Shown one piece after another: positions 6,205-7,277 of a DNA stretch of 7,277 bases (position 1 is its first letter; the number at the start of each line of letters is the position of its first letter). A program made the translations under genes and the position numbers. The notes under the pieces were generated by a model. The model ran no database searches. It worked only from the letters and a program-made list of their open reading frames with translations, and had not been told where the DNA came from. Origin of the DNA: an uncultured Oscillibacter sp. (GTDB taxonomy: Bacteria; Bacillota_A; Clostridia; Oscillospirales; Oscillospiraceae); NCBI GenBank assembly GCA_951800675.1, contig CATOKC010000150.1:1-7277 (forward strand). Reading direction: 5' to 3'.

Positions 6205-7277
<1,073 letters not shown>

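Overview
The window looks like chromosomal DNA from a GC-rich member of the Clostridia, most likely Oscillospiraceae-like (Flavonifractor/Oscillibacter/Lawsonibacter type). I infer this from the Firmicutes-style MurT/GatD-like pair, the SleB-type hydrolase joined to a copper-amine-oxidase-N-like domain, strong AGGAGG-type ribosome binding sites and strongly G/C-ending codons. The placement comes from recognition, not a search. All genes lie on the + strand.

Positions 1-226 hold no convincing gene, only two hairpins and the mnmG ribosome binding site. A tight gene run follows: mnmG (tRNA wobble-uridine modification), a metal-dependent cyclase-family hydrolase after a 59-bp gap, a MurT-like Mur ligase whose GTG start overlaps the cyclase stop by 4 bp, and a GatD-like class I glutamine amidotransferase 3 bp further on. 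The close spacing suggests one transcript, at least for the last three. In the known system MurT and GatD amidate the D-glutamate of lipid II; MurT activates the carboxylate with ATP and GatD supplies ammonia from glutamine.

The main oddity is the GatD-like protein. It is full length and in frame, and it aligns well with GatD, yet Gly stands where the nucleophilic Cys should be and Thr where the catalytic His should be. The GGGxDREQ-type loop is also lost. The MurT-like partner keeps its ATP-binding loop and four-Cys zinc ribbon, but it has changed in the C-terminal segments that normally read NPAG and DGxDxSW. Both subunits therefore depart from the family at the glutaminase side of the complex. 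The pair may work without glutamine hydrolysis, or may do a different job.

A 406-bp gap (4878-5283) follows. It carries a strong orphan Shine-Dalgarno sequence and a GC-rich folded element with two mutually exclusive inner stems. Next is a secreted cell-wall hydrolase with its own probable promoter and a textbook terminator. A 213-bp control region with a perfect dyad, a candidate promoter and a hairpin-rich leader then precedes gdhA (glutamate dehydrogenase, probably NADP-type), which is cut off by the window end.
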